This document shows positions 8,596 to 16,845 of a DNA stretch of 64,000 nt, piece after piece (the stretch's first letter is position 1; every line of letters begins with the position of its first letter). The notes beneath the pieces were generated by a model, which saw only the letters and a program-made list of their open reading frames with translations, was not told where the DNA came from and searched no databases. Location: positions 1,316,465 through 1,380,464 of the forward strand of contig NC_000853.1 in assembly GCF_000008545.1 (NCBI RefSeq). Direction: 5' to 3'. Source of the stretch: Thermotoga maritima MSB8. Lineage in GTDB: Bacteria; Thermotogota; Thermotogae; Thermotogales; Thermotogaceae. The position numbers and the translations under genes were made by a program.

Positions 8596-8826
8596 GTGAG
8601 AAGGATCATTCTCACAATAGTTATTCTGCTTTCTCTCTTATACACGCTTGTGTTTCCCAGTCCTTCTGATGATTATCAAACGACAGTGAGGAAAAAAACT
8701 GTTGTTCACACCCTCCTGCTAGAGAAGTCACACTCGGAAGATTTAACGGCTGGAAATCAAATTTTACGGTTTAATAAAAGCCTCGCGAGGCTTCTAATAT
8801 CGAATGAAAGGGGGGACAAAGGATGA
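8596..8826 (+). CDS. Sec-exported signalling peptide precursor, module 1
   Basis: GTG 8596 is preferred over ATG 8587 because GGAAGGGGG ends right at 8586, giving good spacing only to 8596. It also matches the MRR start of the copies at 26168 and 36196. The 76-residue product has a hydrophobic N-terminal export helix (IILTIVILLSLLYTLVF), then a polar region containing SEDLTAGNQ. The module 2 copy stops at TVGN and copies 3 and 4 end TAGNQSF, so this copy is extended by about 21 residues. Its stop overlaps the start of the 29-residue peptide gene (ATGA). Likely a Phr/PapR-like propeptide; this is inference. Confidence 0.65.
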   Translation: MRRIILTIVILLSLLYTLVFPSPSDDYQTTVRKKTVVHTLLLEKSHSEDLTAGNQILRFNKSLARLLISNERGDKG

Positions 8827-8912
8827 ATGTACTTAAGCGAATCGCGAACCATTCTATTCCTTTAGGTGGATGCACTAACAGAAGTCAAAGATGTGCAGTA
8901 GTAACTCCTTAG
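8823..8912 (+). CDS. 29-residue Cys-containing peptide, candidate RiPP precursor (module 1)
   Basis: ATG 8823 overlaps the TGA of the exported-peptide gene and is preceded by GGGGGGACAAAGG. The 29 residues end in PLGGCTNRSQRCAVVTP, with two cysteines seven apart. It sits in the same place as the 31-residue Gly/Cys peptide of module 2: after the exported-peptide gene, before a hairpin, and before an AT-rich radical SAM-SPASM gene. A short genetic leader plus Cys-bearing C-terminus fits a substrate for a thioether-forming maturase. Not a family I recognise. Confidence 0.6.
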   Translation: MNVLKRIANHSIPLGGCTNRSQRCAVVTP

Positions 8913-8934
8913 ACTGAGGTTAGAAATTTTTAAA

Positions 8935-8950
8935 GAAGGCGGCCGCCTTC
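8935..8950 (+). repeat. perfect 16-base palindrome between precursor and maturase
   Basis: GAAGGCGGCCGCCTTC is a perfect palindrome 23 bases after the peptide stop and 61 bases before the maturase start. It is not followed by a T run, so it is not a standard terminator. It may be a partial stop or an mRNA end that keeps peptide levels above enzyme levels. A hairpin sits in the same place in module 2. Confidence 0.6.
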
Positions 8951-9011
8951 TCTATTAGGAATATCTAGGAATATTTGATTATTAAGTACTCTACAAAAAT
9001 GGGGTGGTTGT

Positions 9012-10340
9012 ATGTCAGGGTACAAATTCTCGGATTTTCTCATTAAAGTACAAGAAAAGAACCGGATCCTTCTTTATAACGTGTTGTTAAGAAGTTATGC
9101 GGAAACCAATGTGGATGAGCTGAGAAGATTACAAGCTGCACTCAACGGTGCTAATGAGGAGTTTCTCTTGTCAACTTTTGTAGATAGAGGTATTGTATTG
9201 GAGAATCATATTAATGAGTATGCATTGTTCAAGTATATTTCGAATAAAATCAAGTATGACCGCTCTGTTTTATCAATAACAGATGTCATAACATTGAACT
9301 GTAATTTAAACTGCATTTATTGTATGCAGCAAGGTATCAAACCACATAATAAAGAAAGAAATGGTTCACTTTCTCCTCAAGATAGAGTAAATTTATGGCT
9401 AGCCTTGATGGATCTGTTTGACACGAAGACCATTGCTGTGACATTTTTTGGTGGAGAGCCTTCTCTCTATCCTGAAAAGTTGAGTGAAATTATTAGAATT
9501 GCTGAAAAAGAGCAAGTGCCGATCAAGCAGTACAATATAATAACAAATGGTGTGAGTTTTTCTAATCATATGTTTGAAGTACTAAGTAATTCCAAATTCA
9601 GGTTTATTCAAATAACCATAGATGGGCCAAAAAACATTCATGATAAAAGAAGGATCTCGCAAAACTACGACGGGACTTGGGAAGTAATAATAGATAACAT
9701 AAACAAATTACTTAATAAAACAAATTTAACAATAGTTATCCATACTGTTTTAGACAGAATGAATTCAGAGGAAAAATACGGTATGATGATAGATGAGCTC
9801 ATAGACATCTTCGGTAAAAATACGATAAAAGAGAGATTTTTGTTCAACATTGGATTACTAAGTCATCCAAATAGTTCTTGTGCCTATACGATCGAGAATA
9901 TACCTGATATTGCAGAGTATGCAAATATTTATGTAAATACTATAAAAGTTGCTCTAGAACGGGACATTTTCCTATTGGATTTTCTCAACATCTGGCCATG
10001 TACCTACCATAAGGAAACAGATCTAGTTGTTGCTCCTAACGGAGATTTGTACAATTGTATTTCGGGAGTGGGAAGAGAGGAGTTTAGGATATGTTCCTAC
10101 AGTGAATTTCTTAATTCTCCAATAGACTTTTTGAGGCGTTACTCTCAATTCATGGAAAACGATAATACTGACAACGAGTGTAAGGACTGTATCTATTTAC
10201 CTATATGTAATGGTGGCTGTAGGTTTAACGCCTATATTTTGAAAACAAAGAAAGATTGCTGGAAAGTTTTTCATCAAAATTCTTATCCAGAACTTTTGAG
10301 ATTATTTTCAAAGTTCCGTGAAAGGGTGAAGTTGGTATGA
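9012..10340 (+). CDS. radical SAM-SPASM peptide maturase (module 1)
   Basis: A 442-residue protein. The radical SAM motif CNLNCIYC is at residues 97-104. The middle has FFGGEPSLYP and ITIDGPKNIHDKRR, hallmarks of peptide-modifying members. The C-terminal SPASM-type region has Cys in WPCTYH, YNCIS and CKDCIYLPICNGGC (390-403), which should hold auxiliary 4Fe-4S clusters. Such enzymes form thioether or carbon-carbon links in ribosomal peptides. The likely substrate is the 29-residue peptide upstream. The gene is AT-rich with many AAT, ATA and TTA codons, unlike the ABC genes that follow, which suggests separate acquisition. The stop overlaps the next start. Confidence 0.88.
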   Translation: MSGYKFSDFLIKVQEKNRILLYNVLLRSYAETNVDELRRLQAALNGANEEFLLSTFVDRGIVLENHINEYALFKYISNKIKYDRSVLSITDVITLNCNLNCIYCMQQGIKPHNKERNGSLSPQDRVNLWLALMDLFDTKTIAVTFFGGEPSLYPEKLSEIIRIAEKEQVPIKQYNIITNGVSFSNHMFEVLSNSKFRFIQITIDGPKNIHDKRRISQNYDGTWEVIIDNINKLLNKTNLTIVIHTVLDRMNSEEKYGMMIDELIDIFGKNTIKERFLFNIGLLSHPNSSCAYTIENIPDIAEYANIYVNTIKVALERDIFLLDFLNIWPCTYHKETDLVVAPNGDLYNCISGVGREEFRICSYSEFLNSPIDFLRRYSQFMENDNTDNECKDCIYLPICNGGCRFNAYILKTKKDCWKVFHQNSYPELLRLFSKFRERVKLV

Positions 10341-11113
10341 GAAAAGTCGTAGAAGTGTCCGGTGTCAGGAAATCCTTCGGAGAACTTCGAGTTCTCGATA
10401 AAGTTGATTTTTACGCAGAAGAGGGAGACTTCAAGGTAATCGTCGGCGAGAACGGTTCGGGAAAAAGCACACTGCTGAAAATCATGATAGGTCTCTTGCT
10501 TCCTGACGATGGGGAAGTGAAGGTTCTCGGCGTTGATGTGAAAAAGCACTGGAAGAAACTATCTGCGAGAATAGGGGTGGTTCTTGCAAACGAGAGAAGT
10601 CTGTACTGGAAACTCACTGCCTGGGAAAACCTCGATATCTTTGGGGGTGTATACGGCGTACCGAAAAAAGTCAGAAGAGAACGAATGGAAGAGCTTCTCA
10701 AAAGATTCGGTCTGTTCGAATACAAAGACAAACCCGTCGAAGAGTTTTCAACGGGCATGAGGAAAAAGTTGATGATTTGTAAAGCGCTAATTCACGATCC
10801 AGAGGTACTGTTCATCGACGAGATACTCAACGGTCTGGATCCACCGTCGGTGCGTGAAATGGTCGGTTTTTTGGATGAACGGAACAGGAGGGGATTGACT
10901 ATCGTAATGATAAGTCATGTACTTCACGTTCTTCCCGAGAATGCCTGCGTTGTTCTTCTTAGAAACGGTCGTGTACAGATGGAAGTGAGATACAAGGATA
11001 TCCGCAGCGAAAGAAGCGAAGTATATGAGGTGTTCGAAAACCTCATCAGGGGGCGAAATATGGATGAGGAAGATACTCCATCTGGTTCTGAAGGAGATGA
11101 AGATAAGGCTTAA
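10337..11113 (+). CDS. ABC transporter ATP-binding protein (module 1)
   Basis: A 258-residue ATPase whose ATG overlaps the stop of the maturase. Walker A is GENGSGKST (about 37-45), the signature region is FSTGMRKKLMICKAL, Walker B is VLFIDEILNGLD, and the switch His is in VMISHVLHV. It belongs to the ABC-2 export type, such as bacteriocin and drug exporters. It should work with the two permeases just downstream to export the modified peptide or give self-protection. Confidence 0.88.
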   Translation: MRKVVEVSGVRKSFGELRVLDKVDFYAEEGDFKVIVGENGSGKSTLLKIMIGLLLPDDGEVKVLGVDVKKHWKKLSARIGVVLANERSLYWKLTAWENLDIFGGVYGVPKKVRRERMEELLKRFGLFEYKDKPVEEFSTGMRKKLMICKALIHDPEVLFIDEILNGLDPPSVREMVGFLDERNRRGLTIVMISHVLHVLPENACVVLLRNGRVQMEVRYKDIRSERSEVYEVFENLIRGRNMDEEDTPSGSEGDEDKA

Positions 11114-11825
11114 ATACAGGTTCGTGTGGGTGAACATGGCTCTGACACCATTTTTCATCATAGGACCTTATGTGTTTTCTTCCAGAATCGCTGATGTGAA
11201 CTCGCTTGCAGAGAACGTGTTGATAGGAGCCCTGCTCTGGTACTGGCTGAACCAGTACTTCTTTGGGGTGGGAGACGGATTCACAGAAGAAAGAGAAGAA
11301 GGTGCCCTCATCTCCGTGGTACTTGCTCCAATCAGTCTTTTGGCTTTTTTGTTCTCAAAAGCCGCTGACACATTCTTAATGAACCTGTACATAACATTCT
11401 TCACATTGCTTTTCTTCTACCTTTCCGGTATAAAGCTTGAGATCCATCTTTACTTTCTTCTTTTGCTGGCGGTGAGCGGTGTTTACATAACATTCTTTTC
11501 GATATTTTTCGCAGCGTTGTCGTTGTGGAAGAAGAGAATCAGAAGCATAAATTCCACTGCCCAATTCTTTTTTGGCGTCCTCTCAGGGATGGTCAATCCT
11601 GTTGAGAATTTCCCTTCTTACGTTCGACTCATCTCGTACATGATACCGCTCACCTACCTCATCTCCATAGGAAGAAGCATAATAAAAAACGGAAACATGA
11701 GTGGCTTTGTTCCCCAACTCCTGATACTGACAGGTTTGAGTTTTGCCTATCTGATCCTCGGAGTATGGTTGCTTAAAAAGGCAGAAAACGAGATTCGAAA
11801 AAAAGGAGAATGGGAATCATGGTGA
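11064..11825 (+). CDS. ABC-2 type permease (module 1)
   Basis: ATG 11064 gives 253 residues and overlaps the ATPase gene by 50 bases. Six hydrophobic segments are apparent, and the ABC-2 family stretch GMVNPVENFPSYVRLISYMIPLTY is present near residues 175-200. It likely pairs with the next gene as the membrane half of a heterodimeric exporter. Confidence 0.82.
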   Translation: MRKILHLVLKEMKIRLKYRFVWVNMALTPFFIIGPYVFSSRIADVNSLAENVLIGALLWYWLNQYFFGVGDGFTEEREEGALISVVLAPISLLAFLFSKAADTFLMNLYITFFTLLFFYLSGIKLEIHLYFLLLLAVSGVYITFFSIFFAALSLWKKRIRSINSTAQFFFGVLSGMVNPVENFPSYVRLISYMIPLTYLISIGRSIIKNGNMSGFVPQLLILTGLSFAYLILGVWLLKKAENEIRKKGEWESW

Positions 11826-12625
11826 GAAGTCTGTATCTTGCAAAAGCCAGTTTCCTGAGTGCGAAAAGATACAGAATAGACTGGTATGGAGCTTTCCTCA
11901 CACCCCTTCTGACGATAATGCCCGTTGTCCTGCTCTATTACTTTGGCACAGAATCAGGCCTTGTACGGTTTTTCTACGGTGCGACGAACACGAAGAACAT
12001 CATCGGATACCTCCTGCTAGGGGCAGCTTACTGGAACTACGTTGAGGTACTCTGGGGATCTGTCTTTGCTTTGAGGTACTACATGAGAATAGGACAGCTG
12101 GAAGAACTGTTCATCATGCCCGTGAGTTCCATAGGGTACATCCTCTCGTGGTCGGTTTTTGGTCTTGTGAAAGTTACCGTGGAGTCTGTTCCGATAATCG
12201 TCCTGGCAGTGCTGCTGAATCTGATGACCTTCAACCTGGTTGAGTTTGCCCTTGCAGCGGGTGTTGTTATTCTTTCCATAATCGCTTCTTTCGGTCTTGT
12301 CTTTCTGTTTTTTGGCATCACGTTGAGATTCAAAGAAGGGGACGAACTGGTGAGTTTGCTTGGTAATGCCGCTCCTCTGATTGGTGGTATGTTTTTTCCT
12401 GTGAATGTTCTTCCAAAAGTGCTGGAATATCTTGCATATGCTTTTCCATTTACGTGGGGGTTGGACCTCACACGCTATTTTCTCATGAAAACAAACACAT
12501 TGCTTGACTTGAAAAAAGAATTCATCATCTTGATTGTTTTATCTTTACTGTACTTAGCTTTTGGCACCATTTCTTTTAAGGTACTTCAAACCAAAGGAAG
12601 GAAAAATGGGTTGCAGGGTTTTTGA
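11819..12625 (+). CDS. ABC-2 type permease (module 1)
   Basis: ATG 11819 is preferred over 11810 because AAAAGGAG lies too close to the earlier codon. The 268 residues have about six membrane segments and the family pattern GGMFFPVNVLPKVLEYLAYAFPFTW near residue 195. It overlaps the previous permease by seven bases. The pair plus the ATPase form a complete ABC-2 exporter. Confidence 0.82.
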   Translation: MVRSLYLAKASFLSAKRYRIDWYGAFLTPLLTIMPVVLLYYFGTESGLVRFFYGATNTKNIIGYLLLGAAYWNYVEVLWGSVFALRYYMRIGQLEELFIMPVSSIGYILSWSVFGLVKVTVESVPIIVLAVLLNLMTFNLVEFALAAGVVILSIIASFGLVFLFFGITLRFKEGDELVSLLGNAAPLIGGMFFPVNVLPKVLEYLAYAFPFTWGLDLTRYFLMKTNTLLDLKKEFIILIVLSLLYLAFGTISFKVLQTKGRKNGLQGF

Positions 12626-12842
12626 TGATTCTTTCACGTCCCATTGCTATATTGTTCAACAGTGGATAAGTAGCAATCACCGTGGGAATTTATCAAATGA
12701 AAATAGGTCTCGTGCAAGCGGGTGGTTTGGTGGCAGTGTTGGTGGTCGCAATCTTTCTGGAAAAGAGTGCCAGAGGCTGCTACTTTGCAAAAATTTCTGC
12801 ATTATCAGAATCCGCTGATATTGATTGAAGCGGGGGAATTAG

Positions 12843-13277
12843 ATGGAAGCCGCCGTGGTTGTGGCTTATTCTTATTTTGTCTTGAAGTTGGAGTTTGCCA
12901 TTTCGAATCCCGTGATGTTTGCCTGTTCGTTTCTGATACTGGTCCTTTCCTTCATTTCCACCTCTTTCGTTTTTGCAACGCTTTTGACACTCTCAAAGAA
13001 CGCCTTTTCATGGATGTCAACGATCCAGTATCCGGTGTATTTCATCTCGGGAATGCTCTTTCCGATAGACATTCTTCCAAAATGGATTCGGGTGATTTCC
13101 AGTTTCCTTCCCATAAGCTGGTCAGTTACGCTGATGAGAGATTCCTTTGAAGTTGGCAGTGCTGGAAAGGATTTGATTTTCAACGCACTTTTACTCACGC
13201 TTTTTTACTTTCTTTTAGGACATGTTCTTTTCAAAAAGATAGAAAGAAAAAGCAGAGCGGAAGGGGAGCTGGTTTGA
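12843..13277 (+). pseudogene. C-terminal half of an ABC-2 permease
   Basis: The 144 residues match only the last half of an ABC-2 permease, with FISGMLFPIDILPKWIRVISSFLPISW in the family position. The N-terminal half and any matching ATPase gene are absent. The stretch before it (12626-12842) has no recognisable gene apart from a 43-codon frame at 12697-12828 without a ribosome site. Most likely a relic of an older exporter. Confidence 0.65.
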
Positions 13278-13280
13278 GAA

Positions 13281-14051
13281 GTGAGGCTGCTCAGACATTT
13301 TTGGATTTCGTACAAAGGGGTTTCCCTGTGGCTGAACTGGAAAGCCTATGCCGCTGAAAAGATCATCAATCCGATTTTTCGGCTGCTCTTTTACTCAACA
13401 CTTCTTGCATATGGATATAAAACGCTGCACGATGCGAGAGCTTTCATAATAGCAAATATCATGGCTCTGTCTTCAATAAGCGTTTTTAAAGGGCTCGGTA
13501 TAATATTTTTTCTCCGAGCGAGATCAGGGATCGTTGATTTTCTTCGTTGTTTCGCCTTCATCGAAATTCAAAGTAATGCTAAAAAAGATGCCTTTTCACA
13601 TAATCGATGCACTGGCCACGGTGATTCTGGGACTGGCTGTTTCATTTTGCTTTTTAAAACTTGATCCCTCCATTACTGCGAGCCTTTTTGCCCATATGAC
13701 GATAGGTGTACTGGCTCTGAGCAGTTTCGGAATGACGGTGGCAGCTCTTGGACTGCTGACGAGAGATATCAACATGCTTCTTGGTGTTGCAGAGATGATG
13801 GTTTTCATCTTAAGCGTGCAAGTTTTCCTGTAGAAAGACTGCCCGTGTTTTTCAGATGGCTTTCACAGCTTTTGCCGCTTTCGCGTTCGGTCGAAAGCAT
13901 AATATACGCTCTGCAAGGATTTAAAATGAAGGCCTGGATTTCAAGTGCCTGGGAAGCGGCAGTAGGTCTTGCATACCTCGTTTTGGCCTATTTCACACTG
14001 CGGTTGATTGAATTTGCAGCAAGAAAGTACGGAAACATCGATATGTATTAG
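13281..14051 (+). pseudogene. ABC-2 permease broken by two frameshifts
   Basis: Three frames must be joined to recover one permease: GTG 13281 to about 13535, then about 13534-13820, then about 13822-14051. The second break is clear, because one frame stops at CAAGTTTTCCTGTAG while the adjacent frame reads on as SFPVERLPVFFRWLSQLLPLS, the usual ABC-2 segment. The intact parent would be about 255 residues. It probably paired with the half permease just upstream. Confidence 0.7.
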
Positions 14052-14113
14052 CGAACATTGGTGATGGGAAGGCCTTTCTGAAAAATCTTCCAGAACACCA
14101 GGGAGGGAAAGTC

Positions 14114-15856
14114 ATGAATCTCAGGAGTATCCAGAAAATTCTTCGCTTTTACTCTCTGATTCGAAAGCGTTTTCTGGTGCTCATAGTTATAGGTGGCTTT
14201 CTTGCAACGTCTTCGGTCGTGTTCGATTTCTTCATCCCTCTTCTTGTGAGAGATGTCATCGATGGGCTGGCCGGACTGGAACTGAGGTTAAACACGATCT
14301 ACCTTCTTGGATTTCTCTATGCACTGTCTTTCGTTCTTACGTACGCTGGAGACCAGATCTACCTGAAAGCAAAGTACAGAGCCGTAGCAGATCTGTCCAG
14401 TCGCATTTTCAGCCAGTCGTTTTTCTTTCCCTGGCAAAAGCTAAAACAACAGGGCTCTGCCTACTATGCCACTCTGATAAACCATCAACTCAACGACGCA
14501 TTTTTCCTGCTGGATTACGGATTTTTTCAGAACGTTCTGGTGATAATACGTAGTGTATTCATACTGGCAACCGTCTTCGTATGGAACAAAGCCTTTTTTG
14601 GCCTGTTTGTGGCAAACGCTGTGATAGTCGGTATTTATCTGAACATCATCGGCAGAGTAACCGAACGGCCGTACGCACAGATGTATGAAATTCTACGTCG
14701 TGTAACAGGTTTCATCACCGAGACGTTTGAAAACATCCACGAAGTACTTGCCGGAGAAGCTCAAAAGAAACGTCAGAAAGAGTGCGAGACGATGTATCAG
14801 CAGGTGGCAGACACCGTTTTGAAGGCAGAACTTCCCCGCTCAAGATTCGACAAACTGATGGTGAACCTGCCGGAGTATTTCACACGGCTCTTCATTCTCA
14901 CCTACGGAGCATACCTTGTGATAGACGGAAAGATGACCGTGGGAACGATATGGGCACTGTGGACATACTTTTCTTTTGTGACGGCACCTCTGTACATGTT
15001 CAGAGAACTGGCACGTGTCATAACACGAGTGTCGGCGAACCTCGATGCTGTACTTGACTACTTCGATGAGGTAAAACGTGCTGAAGAGACCTTCAAAAAA
15101 CGTGAAATAAAACCCGTTCCCGGAAGTCCTGTTTATGAACTGATAGACGTTACTTTTGGCTTCGAGCCAGGAAAACCCATTTTAAAGCAGGTCAGTTTCA
15201 CGATTCAACCCCGTGAAATTGCTGCCATAGTGGGACTTTCCGGAGAAGGAAAGTCCACTCTGCTGAACATACTGCTTGGCCTGGAACAGAACTACGAAGG
15301 TGTGGTGAAACTCTTTGGAAACGATCTGAAGCAGGTAATGCCCTCGGCTGTTTTCGAACATGTTGCTTTTTATTCTCAGAACGTCGGTATATTCAACGAC
15401 ACTCTGGAAAACAACATAGTTCTTGGAAGAGAGTACGATGAGAAAAAACTCGAAAGAATCATAAAAGAACTTGGAATAGAACATCTGAGAGGAAGAAAAC
15501 TTGGAGAAGGAGGAAGTTTCGTCTCAGGAGGAGAAAAACAGAGGATACAACTTGCCAGACTCTTCTATGCAGACAAACCAGTTGTTGTTCTGGATGAACC
15601 TCTCACAAACCTGGACACGATAACAGAAAAATTCTTACTGGAGAAATTGATTGAATTTTTGAAAGAAAAAACAGCCATCATGATATCGCACAAACCGAAT
15701 ATCATAAGGGTTGCGAGTAAGATAATCTTCCTTGAAAACGGAAAAGTTTCGTCTGTCGGAGGGTTCGAAGAGTTGATGCAAAACAACACAACGTTCAGAA
15801 GGATAATAGAAACGTACGTGAATGAATCGAAAAGGATCGCTGATAAAGATGTCTGA
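14114..15856 (+). CDS. ABC exporter, fused membrane and ATPase domains (module 1)
   Basis: A 580-residue type I exporter. The membrane domain (about 1-310) has six helices. The nucleotide-binding domain follows, with Walker A VGLSGEGKST (about 374-383), the Q-loop in YSQNVGIFND, signature VSGGEKQRIQLAR and Walker B VVVLDEPLTNLD. No N-terminal C39 peptidase is present, so leader removal must be done elsewhere. GGGAGGG precedes the start. Probably exports the module 1 product. Confidence 0.87.
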   Translation: MNLRSIQKILRFYSLIRKRFLVLIVIGGFLATSSVVFDFFIPLLVRDVIDGLAGLELRLNTIYLLGFLYALSFVLTYAGDQIYLKAKYRAVADLSSRIFSQSFFFPWQKLKQQGSAYYATLINHQLNDAFFLLDYGFFQNVLVIIRSVFILATVFVWNKAFFGLFVANAVIVGIYLNIIGRVTERPYAQMYEILRRVTGFITETFENIHEVLAGEAQKKRQKECETMYQQVADTVLKAELPRSRFDKLMVNLPEYFTRLFILTYGAYLVIDGKMTVGTIWALWTYFSFVTAPLYMFRELARVITRVSANLDAVLDYFDEVKRAEETFKKREIKPVPGSPVYELIDVTFGFEPGKPILKQVSFTIQPREIAAIVGLSGEGKSTLLNILLGLEQNYEGVVKLFGNDLKQVMPSAVFEHVAFYSQNVGIFNDTLENNIVLGREYDEKKLERIIKELGIEHLRGRKLGEGGSFVSGGEKQRIQLARLFYADKPVVVLDEPLTNLDTITEKFLLEKLIEFLKEKTAIMISHKPNIIRVASKIIFLENGKVSSVGGFEELMQNNTTFRRIIETYVNESKRIADKDV

Positions 15857-16065
15857 AATCAATCTACAACAACCTTCCAATCCAGGGGGGATGGGGGTTG
15901 TTCAATGCTGATTCCATGGTACGCAACTACATCTTGTGAACCGGTACGGTTATGAAGTGTTTTCCTCTATAGGAGAGACGTACGTGACTCCCTCGTTGTC
16001 TGACAACCTCATATTCTAGATCTTCTAACTTATCAAACGATCCGCAGATACATCCCTCGGTAGTT

Positions 16066-16278
16066 TCATACCGCAATCGTCACATCCTTCACAAAGCGAG
16101 CATGTACGTACTTAGGAGCACCCTCATCGAAATGGCATTTGACCGCATCTTTTATCATCTCAAGGAGCTCTTCCCAGGTATCTCCCTGCGTGAATATCGA
16201 ATACCTCTCAGTTTTTTCGATGTATCCTCCGTCCTCCGATTCCACGGCGATGAAGACTATCTCCTTTTGCGTCTCCAT
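16066..16278 (-). CDS. HicB-like antitoxin-family protein
   Basis: ATG 16278 gives 70 residues: METQKEIVFIAVESEDGGYI, then a Gln-Gly-Asp turn and EELLEMIKDAVKCHF. This is the partial RNase-H-like fold of HicB-type proteins, without a DNA-binding tail. It follows hicA on the same strand with 22 bases between. It could be a second antitoxin for HicA or a stray copy. No copy is found in the module 3 version of this locus. Confidence 0.6.
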   Translation of the reverse strand: METQKEIVFIAVESEDGGYIEKTERYSIFTQGDTWEELLEMIKDAVKCHFDEGAPKYVHARFVKDVTIAV

Positions 16279-16300
16279 CTTCCCAATCTCCCTGAGGAGA

Positions 16301-16534
16301 TCACAGATTCTCAAGTACTTTCTTGAATTCCTCCACTGATATACCCGCTTCACGGATGATTTTTCTTATTAAGTGACTTGGGCAAGTCTCTTTTGCATGA
16401 AATGGGATGGTCGTATACTTTCCATTGCTGTGCCTGTAGAACACATGACTTCCTTTTTGGCGAACACGTTGAAATCCAAGTTTCAGTAAAACCTTTTCCA
16501 TAGTTTTTGGATCAACTATTGGAAGATAACTCAA
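16301..16534 (-). CDS. hicA: HicA toxin (mRNA interferase)
   Basis: A 77-residue double-stranded-RNA-binding-like protein. [21 protein letters not shown] contains the GSH catalytic histidine motif of HicA, and TTIPFHAKE follows. HicA cleaves mRNA and is held by HicB. Its start overlaps the hicB stop by four bases, giving the order hicB-hicA, downstream of the TPR-HTH regulator. The second copy, in module 3, is frameshifted at the codons for HAKET. Confidence 0.85.
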   Translation of the reverse strand: MSYLPIVDPKTMEKVLLKLGFQRVRQKGSHVFYRHSNGKYTTIPFHAKETCPSHLIRKIIREAGISVEEFKKVLENL

Positions 16535-16758
16535 GTTTCCACCTCTATCATCTCAAGAGCCACGAATTCCTGGAGATTTATTTCATCTCCTGCTTCCTCC
16601 AATACGAGTTCAAGCACCTCTTTTAAATTCCTTCTCACTTCTTCTAAGGAACTACCTACAGTATGTACACCTGGAACATCTGGAACCATTCCAACATATT
16701 GCTTTTTTTCAGGATCGTATTCAATGATAGCTGTGAAAATTTTACGCACGTTTTTCAC
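16531..16758 (-). CDS. hicB: HicB antitoxin
   Basis: A 75-residue protein: [20 protein letters not shown], then [27 protein letters not shown], the standard HicB core. No separate DNA-binding tail is visible, so self-repression may be weak or be done by the neighbouring regulator. It is nearly the same as the module 3 copy (24178-24405). It starts 87 bases after the regulator gene ends on the same strand. Confidence 0.85.
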   Translation of the reverse strand: MKNVRKIFTAIIEYDPEKKQYVGMVPDVPGVHTVGSSLEEVRRNLKEVLELVLEEAGDEINLQEFVALEMIEVET

Positions 16759-16845
16759 CCCTCATTTTTCCATCATGACAAATGATATGGCAATTTCGAT
16801 TAAATTATAGCAGGAGAAAGAGATTCTAAGGCTGGAACTCCGGGT

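Noticed and set aside
12697-12828. 43-codon frame MKIGLVQAGG... in the gap before the half permease
   Set aside because: No ribosome site and no relation to other peptides; probably debris of the old permease region.
13534-13833. Separate 99-residue membrane protein
   Set aside because: It is the middle part of the frameshifted ABC-2 permease, not an independent gene.
15893-15955. Very short frames with one Cys after GGGGGGATGGGGG
   Set aside because: Too short, no shared leader, no adjacent maturase; could not be supported as peptides.
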